DNA from: Calamus simplicifolius
Lineage: Eukaryota > Streptophyta > Magnoliopsida > Arecales > Arecaceae
Direction of reading: 5' to 3'
Assembly: GCA_900491605.1 (NCBI GenBank)
Contig: UESW01004009.1
Span: 1,284,033 to 1,348,032, forward strand
DNA: 64,000 nt
How positions within the stretch are numbered: position 1 is the stretch's first letter; every line of letters starts with the position of its first letter. The position numbers and the translations under genes are program-made. Positions 12,333 through 23,227 of this stretch are shown here, in pieces. The notes beneath the pieces were generated by a model. The model was not told the origin of the DNA, did no database searches, and saw only the letters and a program-made list of their open reading frames with translations.

Positions 12333-12842
12333 TGTGATGCCCCTCCCAATTGTCCCACATCGGATAATTGGGAGTTGGTTAAGTGGTTTATATGTAGTAA
12401 AGTAAGAAGGACAAGGCATCAAATGGATCCCTTTTTGGCTGTGGTGGCCCAAGTTGGTGTGGACCTTGTCCGTCTTACTTTCTTGTAACGAAACGGGCCC
12501 ATGGGCCCGGGTCGTTACAATATGGTATCAGAGCCATGCACTAGTCGGAAGTGCAGGAGCTAAGTGCCACACAGGGCAAAGTGCTACATCCATAGGGGAT
12601 GGGAGCCACATCTTGAACCTGTGGGGGCCACCTCTAGAATCCTGCCTGCCTGGTGGTTGTAATCAATTGCCCCTGACAACGAGGACGTCGCCTCTGTAAG
12701 GAAAATAGATTGTGATGCCCCTCCCAATAGTCCCACATTGGGAAATTAGGAATTGGTTGAGTGGTTTATAACCAGTTAAGCAAGAAGGACAAGGCACCAA
12801 TTAGATCCCTTTTTAGGCTGTGGTGGCCCAAGTTGGTGTGGA
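12333..12842 (+). mobile_element. TRIM-A unit in plus orientation (LTR, PBS, internal, truncated LTR)
   Basis: LTR 12333-12519 begins TGTGATGCCCCTCCC and ends GTCGTTACA. Four bases on, the primer-binding site TGGTATCAGAGCC (12523-12535) matches the initiator-Met tRNA type. The internal region is about 190 bp and non-coding. It ends in the purine tract AAGGAAAATAGAT (12698-12710), followed at 12711 by the next LTR, which is cut off at about 12842 where the orientation flips. These are all the signals of a TRIM and nothing else. Confidence 0.85.
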
Positions 12843-15800
12843 CCCACGGGCCTGTTTCATTACAAGAAAGCAAGACGGACAAGGTCCACACCAACTTGGG
12901 CCACCACAACCCAAAAAGGGATCCAATTGGTTGCCTTATCCTTCTTGCTTAACCGGTTATAAACCACTCAACCAATTCCTAATTTCCCAATGTGGGACTA
13001 TTGGGAGGGGCATCACAATCTACCCCCCTTACAGAGGTGACGTCCTCGTTGTCAGGGGCAATTGATCACAACCACCAGGCAGGCAGGATTCTAGAGGTGG
13101 CCCCCACAGGTTCAAGAGGTGGCTTCCATCCCCCATGGATGTAGCACTTTGCCCTATGTGGCACTTAGCTCCTGCACTTTCGACTGGTGCATGGCTCTGA
13201 TACCATATTGTAACGACTCAGGCCCACGGGCCCATTTCGTTACAAGAAAGCAAGACGGACAAGGTCCACACCAACTTGGGCCACCACAGCCCAAAAAGGG
13301 ATCCATTTGGTGCCTTGTCCTTCTTACTTTACTACATATAAACCACTTAACCAACTCCCAATTATCCGATGTGGGACAATTGGGAGGGGCATCACAATCT
13401 ACCCCCCTTAACAGAGGCGACGTCCTCATCGTCAGGGGTAATTGATCACAACCACCAGGCAGGCAGGATTCTAGAGGTGGCCCCCACAGGTTCAAGAGGT
13501 GGCTCCCATCCCCCATGGATGTAGCACTTTGTCCTGTGTGGCACTTAGCTCCTGCACTTCCGACTGGTGCGTGGCTCTGATACCATATTGTAACGATCCA
13601 GGCCCATGGGCCTATTTTATTACAAGAAAGCAAGACGAACAAGATCCACACCAACTTGAGCCACCACAGCCCAAAAAGGGATCCATTTGGTGCCTTGTCC
13701 TTCTTACTTTACTACATATAAACCACTTAACAAATTCCCAATTATCCGATGTGGGACAATTGGGAGGGGCATCACAATCTACCCCCCTTATAGAGGCGAC
13801 GTCCTCGTCGCCAGGGGCAATTGATCACAACCACCAGGCAGGCAGGATTCTAGAGGTGGCCCCCACATGTTCAAGAGGTGGCTTTCATCCCCCACGGATG
13901 TAGTACTTTGCCATGTGTGGCACTTAGCTCCTGCACTTTCGACTGGTGCGAGGCTCTGATACTATATTGTAACGATCCGGGCCCACGGGCCCATTTCATT
14001 ACAAGAAAGCAAGACGGACAAGGTCAACACCAACTTGGGCCACCACAGCCCAAAAAGGGATCCAATTGGTGCCTTGTCCTTCTTGCTTAACCGGTTATAA
14101 ACCACTCAACCAATTCCTAATTTCTCAATGTGGGACTATTGGGAGGGGCATCACAATCTACCCCCCTTACAGAGGCGACGTCCTCGTTGTCAGGGGCAAT
14201 TGATCACAACCACCAGGCAGGCAGGATTCTAGAGGTGGCCCCCATAGGTTCAAGAGGTGGCTCCCATCCCCCATGGATGTAGCACTTTGCCCTGTGTGGC
14301 ACTTAGCTCCTGCACTTTCGACTGATGCATGGCTCTGATACCATATTGTAACGACCCGGGCCCACGGCCCCGTTTCGTTACAAGAAAGCAAGACGGACAA
14401 GGTCCACACCAACTTGGGCCACCACAGCCCAAAAGGGATCCATTTGGTGCCTTGTCCTTCTTACTTTACTACATATAAACCACTTAACCAACTTCCAATT
14501 ATCCGATGTGGGACAATTGGGAGGGGCATCACAATCTACCCCCCTTAACAGAGGCGACGTCCTCATCGCCAGTGGTAATTGATCACAACCACCAGGCAGG
14601 CAGGATTCTAGAGGTGGCCCCCACTGGTTCAAGAGGTGGCTCCCATCCCCCATGGATGTAGTACTTTGTCCTGTGTGGCACTTAGCTCCTGCACTTTCGA
14701 CTGGTGTGTGGCTCTGATACCATATTGTAACGACCGGGCCCATGGGACTGTTTCGTTACAAGAAAGCAAGACGGACAAGGTCCACACCAAATTGGGCCAC
14801 CACAGCCCAAAAAGGGATCCATTTGGTGCCTTGTCCTTCTTACTTTACTACATATAAACCACTTAACCAACTCCCAATTATCCGATGTGGGACAATTGGG
14901 AGGGGCATCACAATCTTCCCCCCTTATAGAGGCGACATCCTCGTTGCCAGGGGCAATTGATCACAACCACCAGGCAGGCAAGATTCTAGAGGTGGCCCCC
15001 ACAGGTTCAAGAGGTGGCTCCCATCCCCCATGGATGTAGGCACTTTGCCCTGTGTGGCACCTAGCTCCTGCACTTCCGACTAGTGCGAGGCTCTGATACC
15101 ATATTGTAACGACCCGAGCCCACGGGCCCATTTCGTTACAAGAAAGCAAGACGGACATGGTCAACACCAACTTGGGCCATCACAGCCCAAAAAGGGATCC
15201 AATTGGTGCCTTGTCCTTCTTACTTTACTACATATAAACCACTTAACCAACTCCCAATTATCCGATGTGGGACAATTGGGAGGGGCATCACAATCTACTC
15301 CCCTTATAGAGGCGACGTCCTCGTCGCCAGGGGTAATTGATCACAACCATCAGGCAGGCAGGATTCTAGAGGTGGCCCCCACAGGTTCAAGAGGTGGCTC
15401 CCATCCCCCATGGATGTAGCACTTTGTCCTGTGTGGCACTTAGCTCCTGCACTTTCGACTGGTGCGTGGCTCTGATACCATATTGTAACGACCCGGGCCC
15501 ACGGGCCTGTTTCGTTACAAGAAAGCAAGACGGACAAGGTCCACACCAACTTGAGCCACCATAGCCCAAAAAGGGATCCAATTGGTGCCTTGTCCTTCTT
15601 GCTTAACCGGTTATAAACCACTCAACCAATTCCTAATTTCCCAGTGTGGGACTATTGGGAGGGGCATCACAATCTACCCCCCTTACAGAGGCGACGTCCT
15701 CGTTGTCAGGGGCAATTGATCACAACCACCAGGCAAGCAGGATTCTAGAGGTGGCCCCCACAGGTTCAAGAGGTGGCTCCCATCTCCCATGGATGTAGCA

Positions 15801-15859
15801 CTTTTCCTTGTGTGGCACTTAGCTCTTGCACTTCCGACTGGTGCATGGCTCTGATACCA
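12843..15859 (-). mobile_element. tandem TRIM-A array, eight LTRs in minus orientation
   Basis: LTRs lie at 12843-13017 (truncated), 13209-13396, 13589-13776, 13968-14155, 14347-14533, 14726-14912, 15105-15292 and 15484-15671. The intact ones are each 187-188 bp, with a period of about 379 bp. Between them are eight internal segments of about 190 bp, each with the polypurine tract (AAGGGGGGTAGAT on the minus strand) and the PBS (plus strand GGCTCTGATACCA). Two LTR subtypes alternate. Subtype A has AATTATCCGATGTGGGACAA; subtype B has CTAATTTCCCAATGTGGGAC. The order from 12333 is A,B,B,A,A,B,A,A,A,B. The LTR at 15105 mixes both subtypes. The array encodes no protein. Confidence 0.85.
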
Positions 15860-15866
15860 CTAAAGC

Positions 15867-18021
15867 TGTCGCGCCCTAGTCCCAAAATTTGAGCTAGGAT
15901 GACAACCCGCCGCATGCCAGGCATGCAAGGCGTCTCGAACTTCATCACATAAATCAATATAAAGCAAAATTCACATCCATGATTTATTACAAACCATAAT
16001 TATCAGTCTTGGGCTACCTGCCCTACACACAAGCAAATCTGAACTAAATCAATATAATGAAACTAAGTCTATTTAATAGAAGCTCCTTCTATCCCAATTA
16101 TCCTTCTTCATTCCTGAGGCTCTGAAAAACATTGTGAGAATTCTATGAGCTCACACTCAATAAGTAAGCCTAATATAATTTCAAAATTTTATTTATCATG
16201 CTATCAACAGGTTCATGTCATCAGATCAATTAATTTGAAACTTAATTCACTAATAATTACGAGAATGTATGTGATGTAAACAAAACATTGTTTATACTAT
16301 CATTATGTTTCTTTATGTTTCCCACGGCCCTACAACACATTTTGTATATCACTCTTAAATATCCCCTAAGAGGAAGGGTCATGGTACCATTATTCTGTCA
16401 TCTGTCATGTGATAATCTGTCATGTGATAATCTGTCATGTGAGAACCTGTCATATGATAATCTGTCATGTGAGAACCTGTCATGTGATAATCTGTCATGT
16501 GAGAACCGCGGCGACACATAAAGTTTTTCTATCATTATCATAATTACATATTATCATAGTAACAACATGATTTTGCAAAAATTAACATAATTACATTTAA
16601 CTGTAAGTTCACAGTTTACAAATTAAATAATTTATAAAATTATAATACTTGACTTACTTACCTCAGTACGCAAATTCTAATTGATAACTCAGCTAATTGG
16701 ATACCTGGGAACCTACAGTATCATTTTTTATTATTAAATTTCTAAAATCTGAATTATAAAATAATTCTTAAACTCTATCCAAACCACTTCATGGGCCCAA
16801 CTTTGGGTTCGATTATCTCTCAATGTATACACCCAAATAGGGAAACAAAATTATCCCCAGAAACTAGAATCAATCCTGATTCGGGCCATATAATTATTTT
16901 GCCAATCTCGGCCCATTATAGGGCCCAACACCCTACCCAAAAGGGCTCCAGAAATGGCCTAACATGGCCCAAAGATTGGACGACCCAAACAGCCCAAAAA
17001 TTCCTATCACCCAGCTCCTCTTGCCGTGAGCCTTTTCTGGAAACCTCCTCACGTTCCCACATGTAACGGTTAGAATTAATTTTCTAAAGCCCCTCCACTC
17101 TCACGTACCTCTTCCATGGAATTTCCACCCGCTTCTTGTCTCTAACTTTTCCAGGTAATAATATCAACCTTCAGCTCTCGTTGCAAACGTTGAAGGCAAA
17201 GATACTACTGTTACTGTGTGTGAGTCAATGGACCGCTCCATTGGCCGACATCGCAGCATTGCAGCTGAGTAGCGTACGTGGAGGCAGCTGGATGTCGTTC
17301 GATCGTCTGTAGGAACTCCTCAATGGCTCTGATCGTACCTTCTCGTTCTCCTCCTACTCGCCCGAGGTGGAGACTAGAAGATGCCTTCAATCCTTCGTTG
17401 GATGCCTTCGTTGGATTGATTTCATTCCCTTCCCGCAGACCTCTGCCCTTTAATTTATAGGTGCAGCCACCGCCTTATCCAAAGCTTCTCCCATCCTTAT
17501 CCATATCCCATGCACCGCCTCAAATAACCCACCGCCCAATCTCTTCCAAAGCTTATCCTTTGATGGCCGTTTGAATAGGCCGATGAAGGGATTAAATTGC
17601 AGCTGAAATTGACGCCTCAATCTTCATCCAAAAGTCCAACGGTGATTTTAGATAATGGCTAAGTAACGCCCCCAAAATCTATCCATATCTTGTGTTAGTT
17701 GCTTTTAGGATAATGACTGATTTATCCCTTCAAAACTGCTGGCTGGAAGGGATGTAGACTCCTCAAATCAAGGGATTTGGGACCCAATTAGTTACAAGGT
17801 ATTTGAAAATACAATCGTCTCCTCATATCAAGGGATTTGGGACTCCATTAGTTACGAGATATTTGAAAATACAATCGTCAGGCGTTATCTATTCCAGGAA
17901 TATCGCGATTAAGTTTCGCGATCAGGTAATCACATCTCGGGGGTTTGAAATTCAAACACTCGCATAACTCCGATCTCGCGATCAACTCTCACGAGCAGTT
18001 AATGAAATCCGGGGGATTACA
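15867..18021 (-). repeat. large LTR (2155 bp), Del/Tekay-like in style, minus orientation
   Basis: Starts TGTCGCGCCC and ends GGATTACA, the TG...CA form. A PBS in reverse orientation, GGCTCTGATACCA at 15847-15859, lies seven bases outside it, exactly where the PBS of a minus-strand element should be. No coding region was found. The size and the CGCGCCC terminus recall Del/Tekay gypsy LTRs, but this assignment is tentative. No partner LTR or gag-pol is present in the window. Confidence 0.6.
16399..16507. repeat. 15-bp minisatellite in the large LTR
   Basis: About seven copies of CTGTCATGTGATAAT / CTGTCATGTGAGAAC. The five-codon repeat readable here is a by-product of the 15-bp period. Confidence 0.88.
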
Positions 18022-19476
18022 CCTCCCCTGACTACTGCATAAGGTCCTTTTTTATAGAGCTTATTTAGGGCTTCCTTTCAATCAAAGTTAGAGTCAATCA
18101 GGTTCAAGATCGTTCAGATATCATGAAAAAACTCCTCAACCGTCTATTTTATATCACCTGCCTTAGTTTGCACTGAGAATCATGTGAAATCATCTCTTCT
18201 TCCTTTTCGAGTAAACAAAGTCTCGATTTGAGTGTTGTCTGTATTATTGGACTCCAAAAATTGAGCTTTTTTCATCCATAGGCTTTTTTTATGTAAACAT
18301 CCATAAAAAGTATTAATTTTTAATAAATTTAAAGTAATTAATATTTATTTTAATGGTTAAATTGGAATAATAAATAGACTTATCAACTTGTAACTCAAGT
18401 TCACCTATTACCATTTAATTTTTACTCGATTTTTTTGGCCATGTGATAGGTTAATTGGACCAGTAAGTGGCTTGAGGCATTACAAATGGTATTAGAGCTG
18501 ATTTGAGTGTGCAAAAATTGATGGGCATGAGAAAATGGCTACTTATGGACGGTGATTGAGTGTTGCCATAGCGTAAAACCATCTTAGCAACATCAACAAC
18601 CCAACTCGGGGCAGATTCTAGCTAAGTGGGGAGATTGTAATACTCCAAGAGTAGTCTTACATTGGATGAGAAAGAAATATGCTATGTGCTTATAACTCAA
18701 GTTCACTTACTACCCATCACGTAATTTTGACCCGCTAACAGGTTAATTGGGCCAGCATATGGGCTGGGGCATTGCAGGGCATGTGATTACCCTTTTTCAT
18801 TCTTTACTAATCGAAGGCTTCATTACGAACTCCCCTTCTACATGCTTCATAGGAGCTTGGAAACAAATGAGAGCCACAACCCTCTAGCCTTGCACCCTCC
18901 TCCTCGAGCAATGTAGCGTATGGGATGGTTGGGCATTTCCATACCATTGGTTGCTTGAATCTTATGACAACAAATGGTTTTCCTCTCCTATCTTAGCCTT
19001 GGGTGGGTTGGACTCGGTCTGATCAACAAGAACCTTAGTCCTCGCCTTCTTCCATACCCCCTTGCCCTCATTCATGTGATGATGATCGCCAACCATCTAC
19101 AACAACAAGGGGAAGCCATCCATCTTACCATTGATAGATCTTGTTGGGATAAGCCCAGGGCTAGACTATGGACTAGATTTTTTGAACCTTTGGATTCTCC
19201 AAAAGAAGGCTCTTATCCTATTGCTAGCTCATTGCAAGCATGATCTTGTGATGTGGCTCCTCAATGCTCATGGAACCTTATCCTAACCGGCATCAAAACT
19301 AACCTCAAATTCATAAAAATTTAAAATTTCTAGATGAAATTCTCCATTATTGATATAGGTAGACATCCTTTTTAGCCCAAAAGAGTGAATCTAGTTTGAA
19401 TGGTGGCTATAAGTAAGAATCTCTTTTTTGTATGGTGCGTATGAAAATTGATTCTATTCGCATATTTCTTATTATG

Positions 19477-19477
<1 letters not shown>

Positions 19478-19508
<31 letters not shown>

Positions 19509-19538
19509 CATTATAATATATATATGTATGAGACATGT

Positions 19539-19573
<35 letters not shown>
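19478..19573. repeat. (TA)n microsatellites
   Basis: Two long TA runs (about 19478-19503 and 19542-19573) within the first duplicate. The sister copy has one longer run at 21412-21468. Confidence 0.9.
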
Positions 19574-19576
<3 letters not shown>

Positions 19577-19709
19577 CATACGTAATCTATAAGATGGAAT
19601 ACATGCAGAATCTTACATTACTTGTAATGCATGTTTAAATAAACCTAATGATATAAATAATTCAATGGAATTAGTAATAGTAGATACTGGACTAAACGTA
19701 TATTCTTAC

Positions 19710-19835
19710 TATCTCAAAGGCAGATCTAGTTATTTTAGCTATCTTAAGGGTAGAGTTAGTTATTCTGGCTATCTTAAGGGCAAGTCTAATTGTTCTAATT
19801 ATTTCAGTGGTAGGCCTAATTTTTTGGTTGTTCTT
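19710..19835 (+). repeat. 30-bp minisatellite with an open 10-codon repeat
   Basis: Degenerate 30-bp units around TAGTTATTCTGGCTATCTTA. Read in frame they give decapeptides of the form G(R/K)xxYSxYxK, for example GRVSYSGYLK. The equivalent region 21580-21800 keeps the same reading in the sister copy. No start, splice or promoter context was identified. Confidence 0.6.
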
Positions 19836-19883
19836 GGAACATACCTAGTTTTCTAACTATTTTTCGAGCATGTTTGGTTATTC

Positions 19884-20219
19884 AGTCTTACACACCATAT
19901 AATTAAAAATAAACATATAAAAGAAATGATAGGAGTAGCCCTAATTAAAAATAAAATAAGAGAAAATCGATTGCGGTGGTTTGGACATATACAACGTAGA
20001 CCTTTAGATGCTCCAGTTAGAATGAGTGATCTTTTAACAATCTATGGTAAGGATAGAGGTAGAGGTAGACATAAACTAACATGGATGAAAATAATTAAAA
20101 AAGATATAACTATTTATAATTTGAATATCTACTTGGTCCTAAATAGAGCAGAGTGGAGGAAGCATATTTATGTAGCCGACCCCATGTAGTTGGAAAAAGG
20201 CTTAGATGAGTTGAGTTGA
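19884..20219 (+). mobile_element. RTE LINE, 5'-truncated (336 bp), C-terminal ORF2 remnant
   Basis: Reads the C-terminal end of an RTE-type ORF2: RWFGHIQRRPLDAPVRMSD, then GRGRHKLTWMKIIKKDI and LNRAEWRKHIYVADPM. The short 3' end GTAGTTGGAAAAAGGCTTAG and a GAGTT tail follow. Flanked by a 12-bp TSD, GTTTGGTTATTC, at 19872-19883 and 20220-20231. It interrupts the first copy of the tandem duplication. Confidence 0.88.
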
Positions 20220-20231
20220 GTTTGGTTATTC

Positions 20232-21404
20232 CATCATTACAAATGGCATCAGAGTCGACCCAAGTATGCGAAAGTTGGTGAGCATCAAGAAATGGCAACC
20301 TCTGGGAAGGTGGTAGAGTTTCGCCATGGCGTTGAGCCACTTTTGCAGTACCAATGATATTACTTAGAATATATTCCGGCTAGATTATGGTGTGCGATGA
20401 GGATATTGTATTATAAGAAAAAGATTATAATATCTTAAAAATAATCTCACATTGAATGAGAAAGAAATATATTATGTGCTTATAACTCAAGTTCACTTGC
20501 TACCAATTAATTTTTACTTGAGTTTTAAGCATATGATTTCATTTTGCTAGCAAGTTAATTAGGCCAACAAGTGGGCTTGGAGCATTAGAGGGTGTATGAT
20601 TACCCTTCTTCCCTCACTAGTCAAAAACTTCATTATAATTTTTTTTTTCACATGCTTCATAGGAGCTTGGAAATAAATGGGAGTTGCAACCCTCACACCT
20701 CACAATCCCCCCAAACTTCCTTAAGCGATGCAGCCTATTGGATGGTTTAGACATTTCCATACCATTGGTTGCCCAAATCTTATGACAATAGAGGATTTCT
20801 CTCTCCTATCTTGGCCTTATACCATCGGTTGGATGGTTGGACTCGTCTAATTAATAAGGACCTTAGCCCTCACCTTCTTCCATAGCCTCTTGCCCTTATC
20901 CATGTGATGATGATGGCCAGCCATCAACAATAGCAAGGGGAAGCCATCCATCATTGATGGATCTTGTTGGGCCAAGCCTAGGGCTAGACCATGGGCTAGA
21001 TTATTTGAACCTTCGAATTCTCAAAAAGGAGGCTTTTCTCCTATTGCTAGCTAATTGTAAGCATGACCTTATGATGCAGCTCCTCAATGCCCTCGAACCT
21101 TACCCCACCGACCATGAATTTATTAACCTCTATCCTAGGCCTTGAGCCTATATGCTGGACCACAAAACTAACATCAAATTCATACAAATTTAAAATTTCT
21201 AAATGAAATTCTCCATTAATGATGTAGGTAGACATCCTTGTTAGTCCAAGAGAGTGAATCTAGTTTGACTGGTGGATATAGATAAGAATATCCTTTTTGT
21301 ATAGTATGGTTGAAAATTGATCCTGCTCTCATATTTCTTATTATGATATATACTTCTTTTCATGTATGATGTATTTTGTATGTAATCTCATGATGATAGA
21401 AAAT

Positions 21405-21472
<68 letters not shown>

Positions 21473-21840
21473 TACATAATCTATGAGTTGGAATGCATGC
21501 AGAGTATTACATTACTTGTCATGTATTATTAAATAAATCTAATTTCATAAATAATTCAATAGTATTAGTAATAGTAGAGTTAGTTATTCCGGGCAGACCT
21601 AATTATTCTAGCTATTTCAGTGGTAAGCCTTTTTATCTTGGCTATTCTTGGAACATGCCTAGTTATTCTAATTATTTTTCTGAGTATTCTAGCTATCTAA
21701 TTAGTGTCAAGCTTGATTATTCTAACTATCCTAGGGGCGGGCCTCATTGTTCTAATTGTTTTAATAACAAGCTTGATTGTTCTGGCTATTTCGAGATAGG
21801 TCTGATTACCTACTATGTATTAATGCATAGCTACAACTAG
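20232..21840 (+). repeat. second copy of the tandem duplication
   Basis: Repeats the TRIM-B internal segment (ATGGCATCAGAG at about 20244), an LTR (about 20438-20595) and the 1.1 kb flank of the first copy, with substantial divergence. Contains a (TA)n run at 21412-21468 and the 30-bp minisatellite at about 21580-21800 (GRPNYSSYFSGKPFYLGY in frame). Its 115-codon open frame (21493-21840) is not backed by homology. Confidence 0.7.
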
Positions 21841-22336
21841 TTGAATATCTTGTCAAATACAAGTTATGAAACTATTTGGTAATATGATAGGATGAGAATA
21901 TTATGACTATGATTATATCGGTATGTTTACTATTAATCCTAGATGTTGAAGTTTACTGTCAGTAATTGCATAATTAATAATATTATCTATTGCTAAAATT
22001 TATTTAGTTACAGTGGGTGTATTATATTGAAGCATGTTGAAATTTATTGGGCATATTTACTAATGCTATAAGATGAACATGACCTCAAAGTAAGCTAATC
22101 TTAGATAAGTTATTTTTGAAAATAATATTAACAATGTTGAGATATACTTTTTTTTAGTATTATATTAAATTATTGCATGTCATGACATGATGCATTTACA
22201 TGAATAAAATTATTTTAAATTTTAATTATTTTTTATCTAAAATAATTAAAAGTGAATTAAATAATTTTAGAACAGTTAAATCTTCAGCCACCTAAAACTA
22301 AAGAGGTTGAAAGAAAGAGGTTTTTTTTTTTAGTAA
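21841..22336. other. AT-rich intergenic, nothing recognised
   Basis: Low-complexity AT-rich sequence without an open frame of note. Confidence 0.5.
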
Positions 22337-22594
22337 TCAAGTTCACATCAATCCGTTGATTCACGACATCTGATCTATCCTTCGGGGTGTGCATAGAGCC
22401 CAGATCCGTCATATCTACCGTAAAGCCAACTCTGCGGCTGATTGGATGACGGCCTCTGTGGTCCATCATACTGGATTTTGAATTTGAAATCAGGATGATC
22501 CTTGCTCCCTTATCTTAAACAAATTTTGTACTCTTATTTATTGGGCTGACTTGTATAGATTAGTGTGATCATCCATTTGTACCAAAAAAAAGTT
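22337..22594 (+). mobile_element. L1-type LINE 3' end with RNase H-like C-terminus
   Basis: In frame, LIHDI(stop)SILRGVHRAQ is followed by IRHIYRKANSAADWMTASVV and HHTGF-stop. This is the end of the RNase H-like domain (HxYREANxxADWxA) of plant L1 ORF2. The 3' UTR ends TTGTACC followed by an A-run at 22585-22592. One internal stop replaces the expected Trp. Only the last ~260 bp are present. Confidence 0.8.
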
Positions 22595-22897
22595 TGCTCC
22601 ATGCTATTTATATTTCATTAATATATTTTTAATTTTTAATTTATTTATTATTAACAATAGCATTATTTATTATTTACCATTATTCAAATATTAAGTAAAT
22701 AATTAATATTAAAATATTTTTCTAGTAAATAATCAATAGTATTAAAATATTATTACTTACTATAAGTAATAAATAATATCAAATAACTAATCATATTATT
22801 TTAAAAAGTAAAATAATATGTTATTATTATTATTATATTATTATATATAAAATATAAATCTACTAATCAAATTATGCCAAGAATTAGGACGTCCCTT

Positions 22898-23022
22898 TGA
22901 GTGTTGACTTAATTCTGAATAGAGTAGAGTGGAGGAAGCAGATTTATGTAGTTGATCCCATATAGTTGAGAAAAGGCTTACATGAGTTAACTTGGGTTGA
23001 GTTGAGTTGAGTTGAATATGAT
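22898..23022 (+). mobile_element. RTE LINE 3' end, fourth copy
   Basis: Contains GAATAGAGTAGAGTGGAGG, then CAGATTTATGTAGTTGATCC, GTTGAGAAAAGGCTTA and several GAGTT units. This matches the last ~120 bp of the RTE copies at 20100-20219 and 28330-28441. No convincing TSD was seen. It lies about 390 bp upstream of the Y14 start. Confidence 0.75.
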
Positions 23023-23227
23023 ACTAATATTAATGGTATCGTTACTAATTATAATAGCATAATAATATTATCTAGATATCAAAGAAAATTACTAGTAACA
23101 TAACATCATTTTATTAAACTTTTGGAACAATAATTTTCTATCATTCACTTCCAAAGAAATATTTTTTAAAAAATCACTTCACAAAAATGTTCTCTTTTTA
23201 TTTCCATCAATTAAAGGTGCCACATTC

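Larger units (their letters stand above)
12333..18021. mobile_element. composite insertion in the gypsy 5' LTR: TRIM array fused to a large LTR
   Basis: This block interrupts the gypsy LTR: the sequence before 12333 and after 18026 aligns continuously with 6220-6240 of the intact LTR. Its left end is TGTGATGCC, the start of a TRIM-A LTR in plus orientation. Its right end is GGGGGATTACA, the end of an unrelated large LTR. The flanks ACTCC (12328-12332) and CCTCC (18022-18026) agree at four of five positions and fit a 5-bp TSD, so the composite behaves as one retroviral-type insertion. Inside are ten TRIM-A LTRs and one 2.2 kb LTR. Confidence 0.75.
5506..18385 (-). mobile_element. Ty3/gypsy (Athila-like) LTR retrotransposon, gag-protease deletion derivative with nested insertion
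   Basis: The element lies on the minus strand and is flanked by a perfect 5-bp TSD, ACTTG, at 5501-5505 and 18386-18390. Its 3' LTR is 5506-6587. Its 5' LTR is 11615-12332 continued at 18027-18385. The internal region 6588-11614 carries degenerate gag and protease. It then jumps from the start of reverse transcriptase to the end of the internal region, so RT, RNase H and integrase are missing. Many stops and frameshifts show an old, non-autonomous copy. The host sequence is TRIM-like element B. Confidence 0.88.
5449..18776 (+). mobile_element. TRIM-like element B, split by the gypsy insertion
   Basis: Small LTR element with no coding capacity. Left LTR: 5449-5505 plus 18386-18484 (about 150 bp after removing the nested gypsy element and its TSD). 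A primer-binding site TGGTATTAGAGC follows at 18487-18498 and matches the initiator-Met tRNA type. The internal region is only about 150 bp and ends in a purine tract (AAGTGGGGAGA, about 18624-18634). The right LTR is 18636-18776, starting TGTAATACTCC and ending TTGCA. The flanks GGGCG (5444-5448) and GGGCA (18777-18781) are a plausible 5-bp TSD with one mismatch. Size, PBS and PPT fit terminal-repeat retrotransposons in miniature. Confidence 0.75.
18485..19883 (+). repeat. first copy of a 1.4 kb diverged tandem duplication
   Basis: Starts in the TRIM-B internal region and runs through its right LTR into 1.1 kb of flank. The flank includes GGTGATTACCC-like, CATGCTTCATAGGAGCTTGG and CATTTCCATACCATTGGTTG blocks, then TA repeats and a 30-bp minisatellite. 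The same order recurs from 20232. No gene was recognised. The 89-codon open frame at 18974-19243 is broken in the sister copy and is not supported. Confidence 0.75.

Noticed and set aside
13154..13654. 166-codon and similar overlapping open frames on both strands of 12450-15960
   Set aside because: They are repeated readings of the non-coding TRIM-A LTR and leader. The same peptide recurs in every unit and on both strands, with no known domain.
16288..16521. Frame with LSCDN/LSCEN pentapeptide repeats
   Set aside because: Product of the 15-bp minisatellite within a non-coding LTR.
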